Notes under the pieces: model-generated | The model's database searches: none | The model's input: only the letters and a program-made list of their open reading frames with translations | What the model was told of the DNA's origin: nothing | Assembly: GCF_000612625.1 (NCBI RefSeq) | Contig: NZ_CCAS010000006.1 | Coordinates: 1 to 64,000 of the forward strand | DNA from: Neobacillus jeddahensis | GTDB taxonomy: Bacteria > Bacillota > Bacilli > Bacillales > Cytobacillaceae | Direction of reading: 5' to 3' | Length of the DNA: 64,000 nt | Shown here: piece by piece, positions 10,048-19,792 of the stretch | Numbering within the stretch: position 1 is the stretch's first letter | Layout: each line of letters opens with the position of its first letter | Made by a program: the position numbers and the translations under genes

Positions 10048-11319
10048 TTAAGATTGCCATTCCTGGAATTGTTTAATGAAAGAGTTTAGGTCTATTTCTA
10101 CTTGCTCACCAGTTTCCATATTTTTCACATTAATTTTGTTATTTTTCAGTTCATCATCACCGAGAATCGCAACATATTTTGCTTGTAAGCGGTCAGCAGC
10201 TTTAAACTGTGCCTTAATTTTTCTATTTAAGTAATCTCGTTCTGCTGAAAAGCCTGCCATTCGAAGCTGTTGCAATAATCCTACTGTGTAATCTTTTGCT
10301 TCCTCACCAAGAGAGGCTAAATAGCAATCGATGCCTTGATTGACTTCTAACTCGATTCCTTCAGCCTGAAGTGCTGCGATAAAACGCTCAATACTTAAAG
10401 CAAAACCTATCCCTGGTGTTTCTGGACCGCCGATTTCTTCAGCAAGACCGTTATATCGCCCTCCACCACAAAGAGTGGTGATGGCGCCAAACCCTTCTGC
10501 ATTACTCATAATCTCAAAGGCGGTATGATTATAATAATCCAAGCCTCGCACTAAGTTAGCATCGACCTCAAATGGAATATCAAGCTGGGTTAAATAGTGC
10601 TGTAATTTTTCAAAATAAGCTTTGGAATAATCATTAAGATATTCAAGGATGGATGGAGCTGTTTTCATTAATTCGTGCTCGCGATCCTGCTTACAGTCAA
10701 GGATTCTGAGCGGATTTTTTTCGAGACGATTTTGACAATCATGACAAAACTCGCCAATTCGCGGTTTGAAATGATTGACTAAGGCCTCGCGATGTGCGCT
10801 TCGGCTCTCTTTATCACCAAGGCTGTTGATAATGAGTTTAAGCTTTTGTAGGCCCATTTCTTTATAAAGATTCATTGCGAGGGAAATAACCTCCGCATCA
10901 ATCGCGGGATCATTACTGCCCAACGCCTCGACACCAAATTGAACAAACTGACGGAAACGTCCTGCTTGCGGGCGTTCATATCTAAACATAGGTCCCATGT
11001 AATAAAGCTTAACAGGCTGATTTGCTAGACCGAACATTTTCTTTTCCACATATGAACGAACAACAGCAGCCGTTCCTTCAGGTCTTAGAGTAATACTGCG
11101 TTTCCCGCGGTCTTCAAAGGTGTACATTTCTTTTTGAACGATGTCTGTACTATCGCCTACCCCTCTTGAAAAAAGATCGGTATGTTCAAAGATGGGCGTA
11201 CGAATCTCTTGGTATTGATATTTTTCACATAGTTCTCGCGCTTTTGCTTCAATCAGCTGCCACTTTTCTACCTCTCCTGGCAGAATGTCTTGCGTACCTC
11301 TAGGGATGCTAATAGACAT
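10048..11319 (-). CDS. hisS: Histidyl-tRNA synthetase
   Basis: A class II synthetase of 423 residues that charges tRNA-His. The N-terminus [12 protein letters not shown], motif 2 region [14 protein letters not shown], the histidine-binding stretches [14 protein letters not shown] and GGGGRYNGL-like [15 protein letters not shown], and the C-terminal anticodon-binding domain are all present. Its ATG follows AAAAGGAGG. It is the first gene of a hisS-aspS operon under a T-box with a CAC specifier, so expression should rise when tRNA-His is uncharged. Confidence 0.97.
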   Translation of the reverse strand: MSISIPRGTQDILPGEVEKWQLIEAKARELCEKYQYQEIRTPIFEHTDLFSRGVGDSTDIVQKEMYTFEDRGKRSITLRPEGTAAVVRSYVEKKMFGLANQPVKLYYMGPMFRYERPQAGRFRQFVQFGVEALGSNDPAIDAEVISLAMNLYKEMGLQKLKLIINSLGDKESRSAHREALVNHFKPRIGEFCHDCQNRLEKNPLRILDCKQDREHELMKTAPSILEYLNDYSKAYFEKLQHYLTQLDIPFEVDANLVRGLDYYNHTAFEIMSNAEGFGAITTLCGGGRYNGLAEEIGGPETPGIGFALSIERFIAALQAEGIELEVNQGIDCYLASLGEEAKDYTVGLLQQLRMAGFSAERDYLNRKIKAQFKAADRLQAKYVAILGDDELKNNKINVKNMETGEQVEIDLNSFIKQFQEWQS

Positions 11320-11423
11320 GGTGGTAACCCTCCTTTTAATAAAAATAGCGTGTATGTAAATGGGGTGTTCTTTGTATACGACCTAGGGTAAGCAGCCACT
11401 TACTTCTGTTTTTGGAAAAAATA

Positions 11424-11708
11424 AAAAAACTCCCATCCCTTGTAATAAATACAAGGGACGAGAGTTATCTTCCCGCGGTGCCACCCTAGTTGAAGAGCAC
11501 AAATTGACTGCCCTTCCGCTTAAACAGTTAACGCCTGCCACGTTCTTCACCTACTAAAGCATTTGCTTTTTCAGAGAGAAGCCTACGGAGTGTTCTTTCA
11601 TTAAGGCTCATGTAGAAATGCTTTCAGCCAAAGGCATTTCCTCTCTTTTCATGGGTTAACTTAACTACTATGCTCCATCATTGGTTATATCCTGATATTA
11701 CATTTTAT
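11424..11708 (-). promoter_or_regulatory. T-box leader of hisS-aspS (histidine)
   Basis: The T-box core AGGGTGGCACCGCG reads on the minus strand at 11474-11487, followed by a terminator hairpin (about 11430-11466) and a T run. Part of the core can pair instead with the terminator's 5' side to form the antiterminator. The stem I segment ends in GAACACTCC; the codon in the specifier position is CAC (11590-11592), matching histidine and the downstream gene. Uncharged tRNA-His should favour readthrough. The 103 bases from the terminator to hisS hold no gene. Confidence 0.92.
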
Positions 11709-11715
11709 TTATATA

Positions 11716-11744
11716 ATAATACGGAGCATCACTAGTATTGTCAA
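11716..11744 (-). promoter_or_regulatory. Sigma-A promoter of the hisS T-box transcript
   Basis: A consensus -35 TTGACA (11739-11744), a 17-base spacer and the -10 TATTAT (11716-11721). The start would be near 11708, at the beginning of the T-box leader. Confidence 0.85.
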
Positions 11745-11751
11745 GAAAGAT

Positions 11752-12006
11752 TTAAGACCTTTCTAGATGTTTTTTTAACTTTCTGACATCCCCCATCGAT
11801 ATTCCAAATTCAGATGCAAGTTCATAAGAGGTTGCTTGTTGTTCTTTTTGAATAAAATCATGAAAATCCACGCCAAACAAGCGACCATCCATTGATTGTA
11901 TGTTCATTCCTTTTTCACTCGATCTCATAACCAAATCACCTCTGTCCTTTTCTTCTATCATTTCCATCACGGCTGAAAAAATTGCATGTGAAAGGTAATT
12001 TTTCAA
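11752..12006 (-). CDS. Small protein with C-terminal helix-turn-helix, function unknown
   Basis: An 84-residue frame that I do not recognise. The C-terminal part (ELASEFGISMGDVRKLKKHL) looks like a helix-turn-helix such as sigma region 4 or a resolvase tail; the first half is acidic and helical. The longest frame begins with TTG at 12006 and has no ribosome binding site. The ATG at 11928, with AGAGGTG eight bases upstream, would give a 58-residue protein. Its stop is only eight bases before the hisS promoter, with no terminator between. A small gene in this place would be conserved if real; I am unsure of start and function. Confidence 0.6.
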   Translation of the reverse strand: MKNYLSHAIFSAVMEMIEEKDRGDLVMRSSEKGMNIQSMDGRLFGVDFHDFIQKEQQATSYELASEFGISMGDVRKLKKHLERS

Positions 12007-12122
12007 TAGGCAATGGACTTTTTTAACAATTAAGGAATGAATTTCTCACTGGTTTACGTTAAAATAAAAAAGAAGTTGCTATCAGAGGCACTTTGATAGA
12101 CTTAAAGAAAAGGATGGTGTCG

Positions 12123-13886
12123 ATGCTCAAGAAATTTACCTTACTGCTATTATCAATCATTCTTATTTTCGGAGCCTTCCTGCCCCAAGAAAAAAGCAGT
12201 GCAGCAAGTGGTTCACTGACCATATCGACTGAAACGGTTAATGTTCGCAGCGGACCTGGATTAAGTTATCCGCTTGTAACGGTGGCAACTCGAGGTGAAA
12301 AGTTTGAAATTGTAAAGGAAAAAGACGATTGGATCGAGATTAAGTTGTCACTGGGTAAAACAGGCTGGATTGTCAACTGGCTGGTGACAATGGAAAATGA
12401 TCAAAAGACTACTTCCTCCGCTTCTTCATCGGGAAGTAATCAGACGATTGCCAAGGCTAACACCGATCAATTAAGGGTTCGCTCTGGTCCTGGGACTAGC
12501 TTCCGGATTGTCGGCCTGTTAAATGAAGGGCAAGAGGTTACTGTCCTGGATCAAAATGAATACTGGTATAAAATAACCTCAACCTTTGGCGATGGATGGG
12601 TCGTTAAAGATTTTTTAACCATCAAAACGGAGAAACAAGCTAAAAAGCCTTCTTCCAGTTCAGCTAAAACAAGTACAGGAGTGGTTACTGGTGACACCTT
12701 AAACGTGAGGAAAGATCCCTCCACAACGAGCCCTGTTATTGGAAAACTTTCCATAGGCACGAGTGTCACCATTTATAGCAAACAAAATGATTGGATAGAG
12801 ATCGGTTTTTCAAATCTTAGAGGATGGGCTAGTTCTGCGTTTATTGATAGCGAATCGGGAGAATTAAAAGATTCCCCATCGAAAACATCGACTGGAATCA
12901 ATGGAACTGTAACCGTCAATCGTCTCAATGTCCACTCTGAATCTTCATTAGATTCTTCCATCATTGGAACTGTCACAAAGGGGCAGAGTTTTGCTATTTT
13001 AGAAGAAAACAACAGTGCAGTTAAGATAGAATTTGAGTCTGGTAGTTTTGGTTGGATAGCAGGCTGGTATTTAACTAAGACCACAAAAAAATCTCAAGCT
13101 GGACAAGCTGTCAATGGGAGTACCGTTACCATCTTACATAATGGAACCAATATTCGAAAAGAGGCAAATGTCCAAGCAGATGTGGCTGAACTTGCCAATG
13201 AAGGGGCCACGTATTCTGTTAAAAGTATTGTGAATGACTGGTATGAAGTGAAACTAAAGAATGGAAAATCAGGCTTTGTTGCTGGCTGGATTGTTTCCAT
13301 CAATGGCACAAAGCCACAGATCGAAAAGGCTGGGGCCGAAGGTTATCTTAAAAATAAAACCATTGTGCTTGACCCAGGTCATGGCGGTGGGGATAACGGC
13401 ACTACAGGAGCAAACGGGACATTGGAAAAGGAATTGACACTTCGTACGGCTCGGCTTTTATATGATAAATTAACAGCAGCCGGTGCAAACGTCTATCTTA
13501 CGCGCAACAACGATTCTTTTATATCGTTACCATCCCGAGTGAATGCGGCCCAATCGCAGAATGCTGATGCTTTTATCAGCATCCATTACGACAGTAATTT
13601 AGATCGAAGCGTTCGAGGTATGACCGGCTATTACTATCATCCTTATCAAGAAGCACTTGCCAATTCGGTACTTGCTTCAACAGTTGCTCAAACAAAATTG
13701 AAAGACCGTGGCGTTCGAATTGGAGATTTCCATGTGATTCGTGAAAACAGTCAAAATGCTACTTTGATTGAGCTTGGCTATTTAAGTAACCCCGAAGAAG
13801 AAATAACACTTAAATCCAGCAGCTTTCAAGAAAACGCCGCGTCCGGTTTATTTAATGGACTCGCACGCTATTTTAAAGCAGAATAA
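12123..13886 (+). CDS. N-acetylmuramoyl-L-alanine amidase with five SH3 repeats (YrvJ-like)
   Basis: A secreted cell-wall hydrolase that cuts the amide bond between muramic acid and the stem peptide. From the start used here: a signal peptide (residues 1-30, ending in SSAAS), five bacterial SH3 domains (marked by VNVRSGPG, LRVRSGPG, LNVRKDPS, LNVHSESS and TNIRKEAN) and a C-terminal amidase_3 zinc domain of about 175 residues. The zinc ligands and catalytic Glu are in VLDPGHGG, LEKELTL, ISIHYDSN and LIELGYLSN. The ATG at 12123 is preceded by AAAGGATGG; a GTG two codons earlier is possible. B. subtilis YrvJ has the same place beside dtd. Confidence 0.9.
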   Translation: MLKKFTLLLLSIILIFGAFLPQEKSSAASGSLTISTETVNVRSGPGLSYPLVTVATRGEKFEIVKEKDDWIEIKLSLGKTGWIVNWLVTMENDQKTTSSASSSGSNQTIAKANTDQLRVRSGPGTSFRIVGLLNEGQEVTVLDQNEYWYKITSTFGDGWVVKDFLTIKTEKQAKKPSSSSAKTSTGVVTGDTLNVRKDPSTTSPVIGKLSIGTSVTIYSKQNDWIEIGFSNLRGWASSAFIDSESGELKDSPSKTSTGINGTVTVNRLNVHSESSLDSSIIGTVTKGQSFAILEENNSAVKIEFESGSFGWIAGWYLTKTTKKSQAGQAVNGSTVTILHNGTNIRKEANVQADVAELANEGATYSVKSIVNDWYEVKLKNGKSGFVAGWIVSINGTKPQIEKAGAEGYLKNKTIVLDPGHGGGDNGTTGANGTLEKELTLRTARLLYDKLTAAGANVYLTRNNDSFISLPSRVNAAQSQNADAFISIHYDSNLDRSVRGMTGYYYHPYQEALANSVLASTVAQTKLKDRGVRIGDFHVIRENSQNATLIELGYLSNPEEEITLKSSSFQENAASGLFNGLARYFKAE

Positions 13887-13895
13887 GCAAAAAAC

Positions 13896-13940
13896 AAACA
13901 ATAAGCCTGGCACCTAAAATGGGTGCCAGGCTTATTGTTT
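13896..13940. terminator. Perfect 19-bp inverted repeat between convergent genes
   Basis: Arms 13896-13914 and 13922-13940 are exact reverse complements around a 7-base loop, flanked by A and T runs. It serves the amidase gene (stop 13886) on one side and overlaps the dtd stop codon on the other. The core GCCTGGCACC is related to that of the repeat at 5024. Confidence 0.8.
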
Positions 13941-14382
13941 AATTTTTGCTTTCTACAATTAGGGTCACAGGACCATCATTGATTAACTCAACATCCATCA
14001 TCGCCCCGAATACACCCGTTTCAACAAGGATACCTTTATCTCGGAGCAAGCTATTAAAAGTTTCATAAAGCTCTACCGCCTGTTCAGGACGTGCAGCCTC
14101 CATAAAATTAGGTCTTCTTCCTTTTCGGCAATCCCCATAAAGAGTAAATTGAGAAACCGAAAGAATTTCTCCCCCAACTTCTAATAAGGACAAATTCATT
14201 TTGCCATCTGCATCCTCAAAGATCCTTAAGTTGGCAATCTTATCAGCTAAGTAAGCAGCATCCGCTTCGTTATCCTCATGTGTCACCCCAACCAGAAGAA
14301 CGTACCCTTTGGTAATCTGTCCAGTGACTACACCATCTACGGTAACCTTTGCCGCTTTGCTACGTTGAACAACTACTCTCAT
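13939..14382 (-). CDS. dtd: D-aminoacyl-tRNA deacylase
   Basis: Removes D-amino acids, and glycine mischarged on tRNA-Ala, from tRNA. The 147-residue protein has the two family signatures SQFTLYGD near the middle and NDGPVTL at the end; the cis Gly-Pro of the latter gives chiral proofreading by rejecting L-substrates. Length and N-terminus (MRVVVQRS) are standard. It lies 11 bases after relA on the same strand, as in B. subtilis, and is probably the last gene of the relA transcript. Its stop codon lies inside the shared inverted repeat. Confidence 0.96.
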   Translation of the reverse strand: MRVVVQRSKAAKVTVDGVVTGQITKGYVLLVGVTHEDNEADAAYLADKIANLRIFEDADGKMNLSLLEVGGEILSVSQFTLYGDCRKGRRPNFMEAARPEQAVELYETFNSLLRDKGILVETGVFGAMMDVELINDGPVTLIVESKN

Positions 14383-14393
14383 ACTGAAACCCC

Positions 14394-16589
14394 TTAATTC
14401 ATAATCCGGCGAACTGAATAAACATCTGGAATTTGTTTAATTCGCTCTACTACCTTTTGCAGGTGGCTAACATTGTGAATCGCTATCGACATAATAATCG
14501 TCGCCATTTTATTGCGATCAGATTTCCCAGTCACAGCAGATATATTCGTTTTCGTCTCATTAACCGCTTGAAGGACTTCATTCAACAGACCTCTGCGATC
14601 ATAGCCGCTAATCTCAATATCAACGTTATACTCTTTCCGATCATTTAAAGAAGATTCCCACTCTACTGGAATTAATCTTGATTGTGCATCATTGGAGTCT
14701 ATGTTAGTGCAGTCAGAGCGATGGACAGAGACACCGCGCCCCTTTGTAATGAAACCAACTATTTCATCCCCTGGTACGGGGTTACAACATCTTGATAAGC
14801 GAATTAATAGGTTGTCAATTCCCTGAACCCGAACACCTGATTCCCGCTTTTTGGTAGAAGGAAAGGATTTTAAATCAGTAATAGCATTAGCAATTGTAGC
14901 TGATTGTTCCTTATCCCGCTGTTTACGCCATTTCTCGGTCAAACGATTGGCAACCTGTAAGGCTGTTACGCCGTTATACCCGACTGCCGCATACATATCC
15001 TCTTCACTGGAAAAGTTAAATTTCTCTGCCACTTTCTTTAAATTATCAGGCGTTAAAATTTCTTTACTGTCGAATTCCATATTACGAATTTCTTTTTCGA
15101 CCAGTTCTTTTCCTTTAATAACATTTTCATCACGACGTTGTTTCTTGAAAAAGGCACGAATCTTATTTTTCGCCTGCGAGGTTTGCGCAAGCTTTAGCCA
15201 ATCCTGACTTGGACCATATGAATGCTTGGAGGTGAGAATTTCGATGATATCACCTGTTTTAAGCCTGTAATCAAGGGTCACCATTTTACCGTTTACTTTT
15301 GCACCAATGGTTTTATTACCGATTTCTGAGTGAATACGATAGGCAAAATCAATTGGAACAGACCCAAACGGCAATTCAATCACATCTCCCTTTGGCGTAA
15401 ATACAAACACCATATCGGAGAATAGATCTATTTTTAATGATTCCATGAACTCTTCGGCATTGGCGGTATCATTTTGGAATTCTAGAATTTCCCGAAACCA
15501 CGTTAACTTTTGTTCGAAGGTTGAGCTATCGCTAATCGCCTTTCCTTCTTTATAGGCCCAATGTGCCGCGACCCCAAACTCTGCAATCCTATGCATTTCA
15601 TACGTCCGAATTTGCACCTCAAGCGGGTCTCCCTTAGGACCGATGACCGTCGTATGCAAAGACTGATACATATTTGGCTTAGGCATTGCGATATAATCCT
15701 TGAAGCGGCCTGGCATTGGTTTCCAACATGTATGAATGATCCCAAGGACTGCATAGCAATCTTTAATGCTGTTTACAACAATTCGAACTGCCAGTAAATC
15801 ATAAATCTCACTAAATTGCTTATTTTGCAGGGCCATTTTCCGATAAATGCTGTAGATATGCTTTGGTCTTCCTGAAAGCTCAGCTTTAATAGAAACCTCA
15901 CCCATCCGATTCTTTACTTCCTCGATGACGTCCTCTAAGTATTGCTCCCGTTCCGCTCGTTTCTTCTTCATTAAGTTCACTATCCGATAATATTGCTGCG
16001 GATTTAAATATCTTAATGCAGTATCTTCCAACTCCCATTTAATCTTAGATATCCCAAGACGATGAGCTAAAGGGGCAAAAATTTCAAGTGTCTCATTTGA
16101 AATCCGACGTTGTTTTTCTAAAGGAAGATGCTTTAATGTTCGCATATTATGCAACCGGTCGGCGAGCTTAATGAGAATAACCCGGATGTCCTGTGCCATG
16201 GCAACGAACATTTTCCGATGGTTCTCCGCCTGCTGTTCTTCATGAGATTTATATTTAATTTTCCCTAATTTTGTAACCCCATCGACAAGCATCGCCACTT
16301 CGCCGTTAAAAGCTTCCTCAATATCCAATAAGGATATATTCGTATCTTCCACAACGTCATGAAGAAAACCGGCAGCCACTGTTGCAGGATCCATCTCAAG
16401 GTCAGCTAAGATTCCTGCAACCTGGATAGGATGAATAATGTATGGCTCTCCCGATTTTCGATATTGTTCACGGTGAGCATGTTTCGCGTATTCATACGCT
16501 TTTTTCACTAATTCAACATGCTCCTCATTTAAATAGATCCGCGTCTTGTCGATGACCTGGTCGGCTGTTAACACTTGATCATTCGCCAT
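14394..16589 (-). CDS. relA: Bifunctional (p)ppGpp synthetase/hydrolase Rel
   Basis: The stringent response enzyme of Firmicutes, 731 residues. Domains in order: the HD hydrolase (about 30-190, with HPIQVAGIL and FLHDVVEDT), the synthetase (about 220-350, with [25 protein letters not shown] and YQSLHT), a TGS domain (about 395-455), a helical/zinc-finger-like region including [14 protein letters not shown], and a C-terminal ACT domain. The intact HD motif means it should both make and degrade (p)ppGpp. It has an AAGGTG site before its ATG. A hairpin terminates apt upstream, so relA probably has its own promoter in the 222-base gap. Confidence 0.97.
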   Translation of the reverse strand: MANDQVLTADQVIDKTRIYLNEEHVELVKKAYEYAKHAHREQYRKSGEPYIIHPIQVAGILADLEMDPATVAAGFLHDVVEDTNISLLDIEEAFNGEVAMLVDGVTKLGKIKYKSHEEQQAENHRKMFVAMAQDIRVILIKLADRLHNMRTLKHLPLEKQRRISNETLEIFAPLAHRLGISKIKWELEDTALRYLNPQQYYRIVNLMKKKRAEREQYLEDVIEEVKNRMGEVSIKAELSGRPKHIYSIYRKMALQNKQFSEIYDLLAVRIVVNSIKDCYAVLGIIHTCWKPMPGRFKDYIAMPKPNMYQSLHTTVIGPKGDPLEVQIRTYEMHRIAEFGVAAHWAYKEGKAISDSSTFEQKLTWFREILEFQNDTANAEEFMESLKIDLFSDMVFVFTPKGDVIELPFGSVPIDFAYRIHSEIGNKTIGAKVNGKMVTLDYRLKTGDIIEILTSKHSYGPSQDWLKLAQTSQAKNKIRAFFKKQRRDENVIKGKELVEKEIRNMEFDSKEILTPDNLKKVAEKFNFSSEEDMYAAVGYNGVTALQVANRLTEKWRKQRDKEQSATIANAITDLKSFPSTKKRESGVRVQGIDNLLIRLSRCCNPVPGDEIVGFITKGRGVSVHRSDCTNIDSNDAQSRLIPVEWESSLNDRKEYNVDIEISGYDRRGLLNEVLQAVNETKTNISAVTGKSDRNKMATIIMSIAIHNVSHLQKVVERIKQIPDVYSVRRIMN

Positions 16590-16764
16590 GAAATCACCTT
16601 TATTTTCATCTCATATTTATTATTTAAATGTCATTCAATAAAAAATGTTCCTAAATTAGAATGATTGTTTCTATTATCGAAAAAAAAAGCATAGATGTAA
16701 AGAGATTGTACCCTTTTTTCCGCAAATAAAGAAAAAAGTGTCGAAATTTCTCAGATTCATTCAA

Positions 16765-16803
16765 GAATTATATAAAGAGAGCACTCGTCACTGAGTGCCC
16801 TCT
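16765..16803 (-). terminator. Probable terminator between apt and relA
   Basis: Stem arms 16776-16786 and 16793-16803 pair almost completely, with an AT-rich but not pure-T tail on the minus strand. It lies just after the apt stop. The rest of the 16590-16811 gap shows only AT-rich sequence and a weak -10 (TACAAT). Confidence 0.65.
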
Positions 16804-16811
16804 TGCATCCT

Positions 16812-17324
16812 TTAATAGTGCATCAATGTTAAAACATCGTAGCCATCAAGCTTCTTACGGCCATCTAAATAACTTAATTCTACTAAGAAAGCAATCCCTG
16901 CTACCACTCCACCTAGCTGTTCAACCAACTGAATGGTTGCATCAATTGTACCACCTGTTGCTAACAAATCATCTGTGATTAAAACACGTTGACCCGGTTT
17001 AATGGCATCTTTATGGATGGTTAGAATATCTTTACCATATTCAAGTCCATATCCAACTTTAATGGTTTCTCTTGGAAGCTTTCCTTCTTTCCGTACTGGA
17101 GCAAAACCAATTCCAAGTGAGTAAGCAACAGGACATCCAATAATGAATCCACGTGCTTCTGGACCAACAATAATATCAATTTGTTTCTCTTTTGCATATG
17201 AAACAATTTGGTCTGTTGCGTATTTATAGGCTTCACCATTATTCATTAATGGGGTAATATCCTTAAATTTAATTCCTGGTTTTGGCCAGTCAGGTACGAT
17301 CGTAATAAATTGCTTTAAATCCAT
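16812..17324 (-). CDS. apt: Adenine phosphoribosyltransferase
   Basis: Salvages adenine with PRPP to form AMP. The 170-residue protein carries the PRPP-binding loop [14 protein letters not shown] near residues 117-130 and the family stretch GPEARGF near residue 60. The length is standard. It starts two bases after the recJ stop, so recJ and apt are cotranscribed and coupled, the same order as in B. subtilis. A hairpin follows it before relA. Confidence 0.97.
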   Translation of the reverse strand: MDLKQFITIVPDWPKPGIKFKDITPLMNNGEAYKYATDQIVSYAKEKQIDIIVGPEARGFIIGCPVAYSLGIGFAPVRKEGKLPRETIKVGYGLEYGKDILTIHKDAIKPGQRVLITDDLLATGGTIDATIQLVEQLGGVVAGIAFLVELSYLDGRKKLDGYDVLTLMHY

Positions 17325-17326
17325 GC

Positions 17327-19678
17327 TTAAATTGCCTCCTCAGTTTCAACTGACTCTCGAATAACCTGATCGAACCATGCTTTTAATTCCTGATAAGATG
17401 AAAACAATAAGTCTCGTTCAAGTGCATATTGTCTCTCTTTGGTTTGATAAGTACTTGAGTCAGTTAGATCACGCTTTTGCGCGCCCGTTTTCAAAGTAAT
17501 AAATCCATTGTTTATTGTAACAAAATCCAGTTCAGAAAACACCTTTGAAATAAAGATAATAGTTTCCTCTGACCAACCACGCTGCTTAGCTATTGTCTCT
17601 CCATGACGTTTAAGATCAATAGGACCCTTTTTCATAAGAAAGGCATAAAACCATTTAAAATGGTCACGTGTCGGAACCGTGCTGAAAAAATCACTGGATT
17701 CTTTATAAAAATAGGCATAAATCCTAGCTGGACGTTTCCCCTCCAATAAACCCCTTAGAAGTCCTTTTGTTGGCGGAAAATCAACTAAAGCAATATTGGC
17801 GCTGTTACAATCAAATGCTTGTGCCGCCTCAATATCTTCGATGAGAATAGCCTCAGGTCTCAGCTTAGGGCTAATTTTTTCAAGTTGTTCTTTATTAAAA
17901 ATAATCAATTTCCTGTTTTCAGCTGGAATAGCTGTTTCTAAGCTATTGAGCCTTTTTTGACCCCGATAGTCAAATAACTGCCATGATTCAACAGCAATAT
18001 CCTGGATAAAGATTTGTGGTTTACGTATATTGTTCCATTCATTAATAGATAATTCTCCGATTAATGAAATTTTCGAAGCAGGTGAAATTTGGTCAGCTAA
18101 AGCACCTAAACCAAAGCCTACACCATCAAGACTTGAGCCATTTTCATTAACTAAGACCTTAAGATGGGTTTGTTCACTGCCAATTTTTCTCATACTCGTA
18201 ATTTCAACATTATTAATTAACACTTTAGGTTTGGGATTGTCGATTCCAAATGGAGCAAGAAGATTTATTTCATCCAAAGAGGATAAACTAATATCCTCTA
18301 GACGAATTTTCTCGTCTAAATGGGTTACCGGAATAAAATCAGCAGCCGTTAGTTGCTCTTCCGCCAGATTATTTAATCTTTCACGAAGCTCATCCACATC
18401 GTCAAGTCCAAGGGTCATCCCTGCCGCCATTGGGTGGCCACCAAAGTGTGGGAGAATTTCTCTACAGGTTGATAAATTTTTAAATAGGTCAAAACCTGCA
18501 ATACTCCGGGCTGAACCTTTTGCGACACCTTTTATCGGGTCAAAATTTAATATGATCGTCGGCCGGTAATATTTTTCGACCAATCTAGAGGCAACAATAC
18601 CGATGACACCAGCATTCCAGCCTTCCTTGCCAATGACAATAACCTTATTGGTATCAATTGGAAAATTTTGTTCAACCTCTGCAATTGCTTCAGCTGTGAT
18701 GGAATTTACAATTGTCTGTCTCGTCTTATTCAAAGCATCCATTTCCTCAGCTAATGCTTGAGCTTCCTCCGGATCCTCTGTCAGCATCAATTGAACCGCT
18801 AAATCTGCATCTTCCAATCTTCCCACTGCATTTATTCTTGGTGCAAGTGTAAATCCGATTGTTTCCTCATTGATAGAAGTCAAATCGACCCCAGCTAATT
18901 TAAGAATTGCCCGAAGGCCAATGTTATTTGTAACTTTCAGTTTTTCCAAACCTTTTTTGGTAATAAGACGATTTTCACCCGTTAACGAAACTAAGTCAGC
19001 CACCGTACCAATAACAGCAATTTCAAACAGATGCTCCGGAACATGCCCATATAAGGCGTGGGCTAGTTTAAAGGCAACTCCTACCCCAGCTAGTTCGCGA
19101 AACGGGTAAATGCTGTCAGGAATCTTAGGATGAATAATGGCTAGGGCGTCAGGAAGCACCGGTCCCGGTTCATGATGATCCGTTATGATCAGGTCAATTC
19201 CTAGCTCTTTTGCAACAGTTGCTTCGTGGATCGCTGATATTCCTGTATCCACAGTAATAATCAAATTTATTCCATTTTCCGCCGCCTGACGGAATGCGGG
19301 TTCATTCGGTCCATATCCTTCAGTAAAACGATTGGGAATGTAAAATTGTACATTTGCCCCCAGATCACGAAGTGTCATCATTAACACCGAGGTACTGCTT
19401 ACTCCATCGGCATCATAGTCACCATAAATGAGAATCGGTTCTTGCTTTTCAATGGCTTGGCGAATTCTCTGAACTGCAAGATCCATTCCTTTTAAGAGAT
19501 ATGGGTCATGGAATTCATCTTTACCAAATAAAAAATACCGTGCTGTATCAACGGTATTCAATCCACGGTTAACAAGAAGCGAAGCAACTAGAGGTGTTAG
19601 TTTCAATTCATTTGCTAGCATTTCAACTAGATTGTTATCAGAACTGCGAACAATCCATTTTGTTTTGGACTTTAACAT
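17327..19678 (-). CDS. recJ: Single-stranded-DNA-specific exonuclease RecJ
   Basis: A 5'-3' ssDNA exonuclease for recombination and mismatch repair. The N-terminal DHH phosphoesterase domain has [11 protein letters not shown], a TVDTGIS motif and TDHHEPG; then the DHHA1 domain with [12 protein letters not shown], an OB-like part, and the long C-terminal extension found in Bacillus RecJ. I use the ATG at 19678, ten bases after GAGGGGTG; the GTG at 19690 lies too close to that site. At about 783 residues it is longer than the E. coli protein, as usual for Firmicutes. It is coupled to apt. Confidence 0.95.
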   Translation of the reverse strand: MLKSKTKWIVRSSDNNLVEMLANELKLTPLVASLLVNRGLNTVDTARYFLFGKDEFHDPYLLKGMDLAVQRIRQAIEKQEPILIYGDYDADGVSSTSVLMMTLRDLGANVQFYIPNRFTEGYGPNEPAFRQAAENGINLIITVDTGISAIHEATVAKELGIDLIITDHHEPGPVLPDALAIIHPKIPDSIYPFRELAGVGVAFKLAHALYGHVPEHLFEIAVIGTVADLVSLTGENRLITKKGLEKLKVTNNIGLRAILKLAGVDLTSINEETIGFTLAPRINAVGRLEDADLAVQLMLTEDPEEAQALAEEMDALNKTRQTIVNSITAEAIAEVEQNFPIDTNKVIVIGKEGWNAGVIGIVASRLVEKYYRPTIILNFDPIKGVAKGSARSIAGFDLFKNLSTCREILPHFGGHPMAAGMTLGLDDVDELRERLNNLAEEQLTAADFIPVTHLDEKIRLEDISLSSLDEINLLAPFGIDNPKPKVLINNVEITSMRKIGSEQTHLKVLVNENGSSLDGVGFGLGALADQISPASKISLIGELSINEWNNIRKPQIFIQDIAVESWQLFDYRGQKRLNSLETAIPAENRKLIIFNKEQLEKISPKLRPEAILIEDIEAAQAFDCNSANIALVDFPPTKGLLRGLLEGKRPARIYAYFYKESSDFFSTVPTRDHFKWFYAFLMKKGPIDLKRHGETIAKQRGWSEETIIFISKVFSELDFVTINNGFITLKTGAQKRDLTDSSTYQTKERQYALERDLLFSSYQELKAWFDQVIRESVETEEAI

Positions 19679-19735
19679 GCGTATGTTCACCCCTCAGACT
19701 TTCTTATTATACAAGAGTAGTAATTAGGATTCAAT

Positions 19736-19770
19736 AAAAAGAAAAATCGCAGAAACTCTGCGATTTTTCA
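19736..19770 (-). terminator. Terminator of secDF
   Basis: Perfect 12-bp arms (19742-19753 and 19757-19768) are followed by T-rich sequence on the minus strand. It lies 23 bases after the secDF stop and in front of recJ. Confidence 0.88.
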
Positions 19771-19792
19771 AATAAAATGAATCGTTGCGTTT

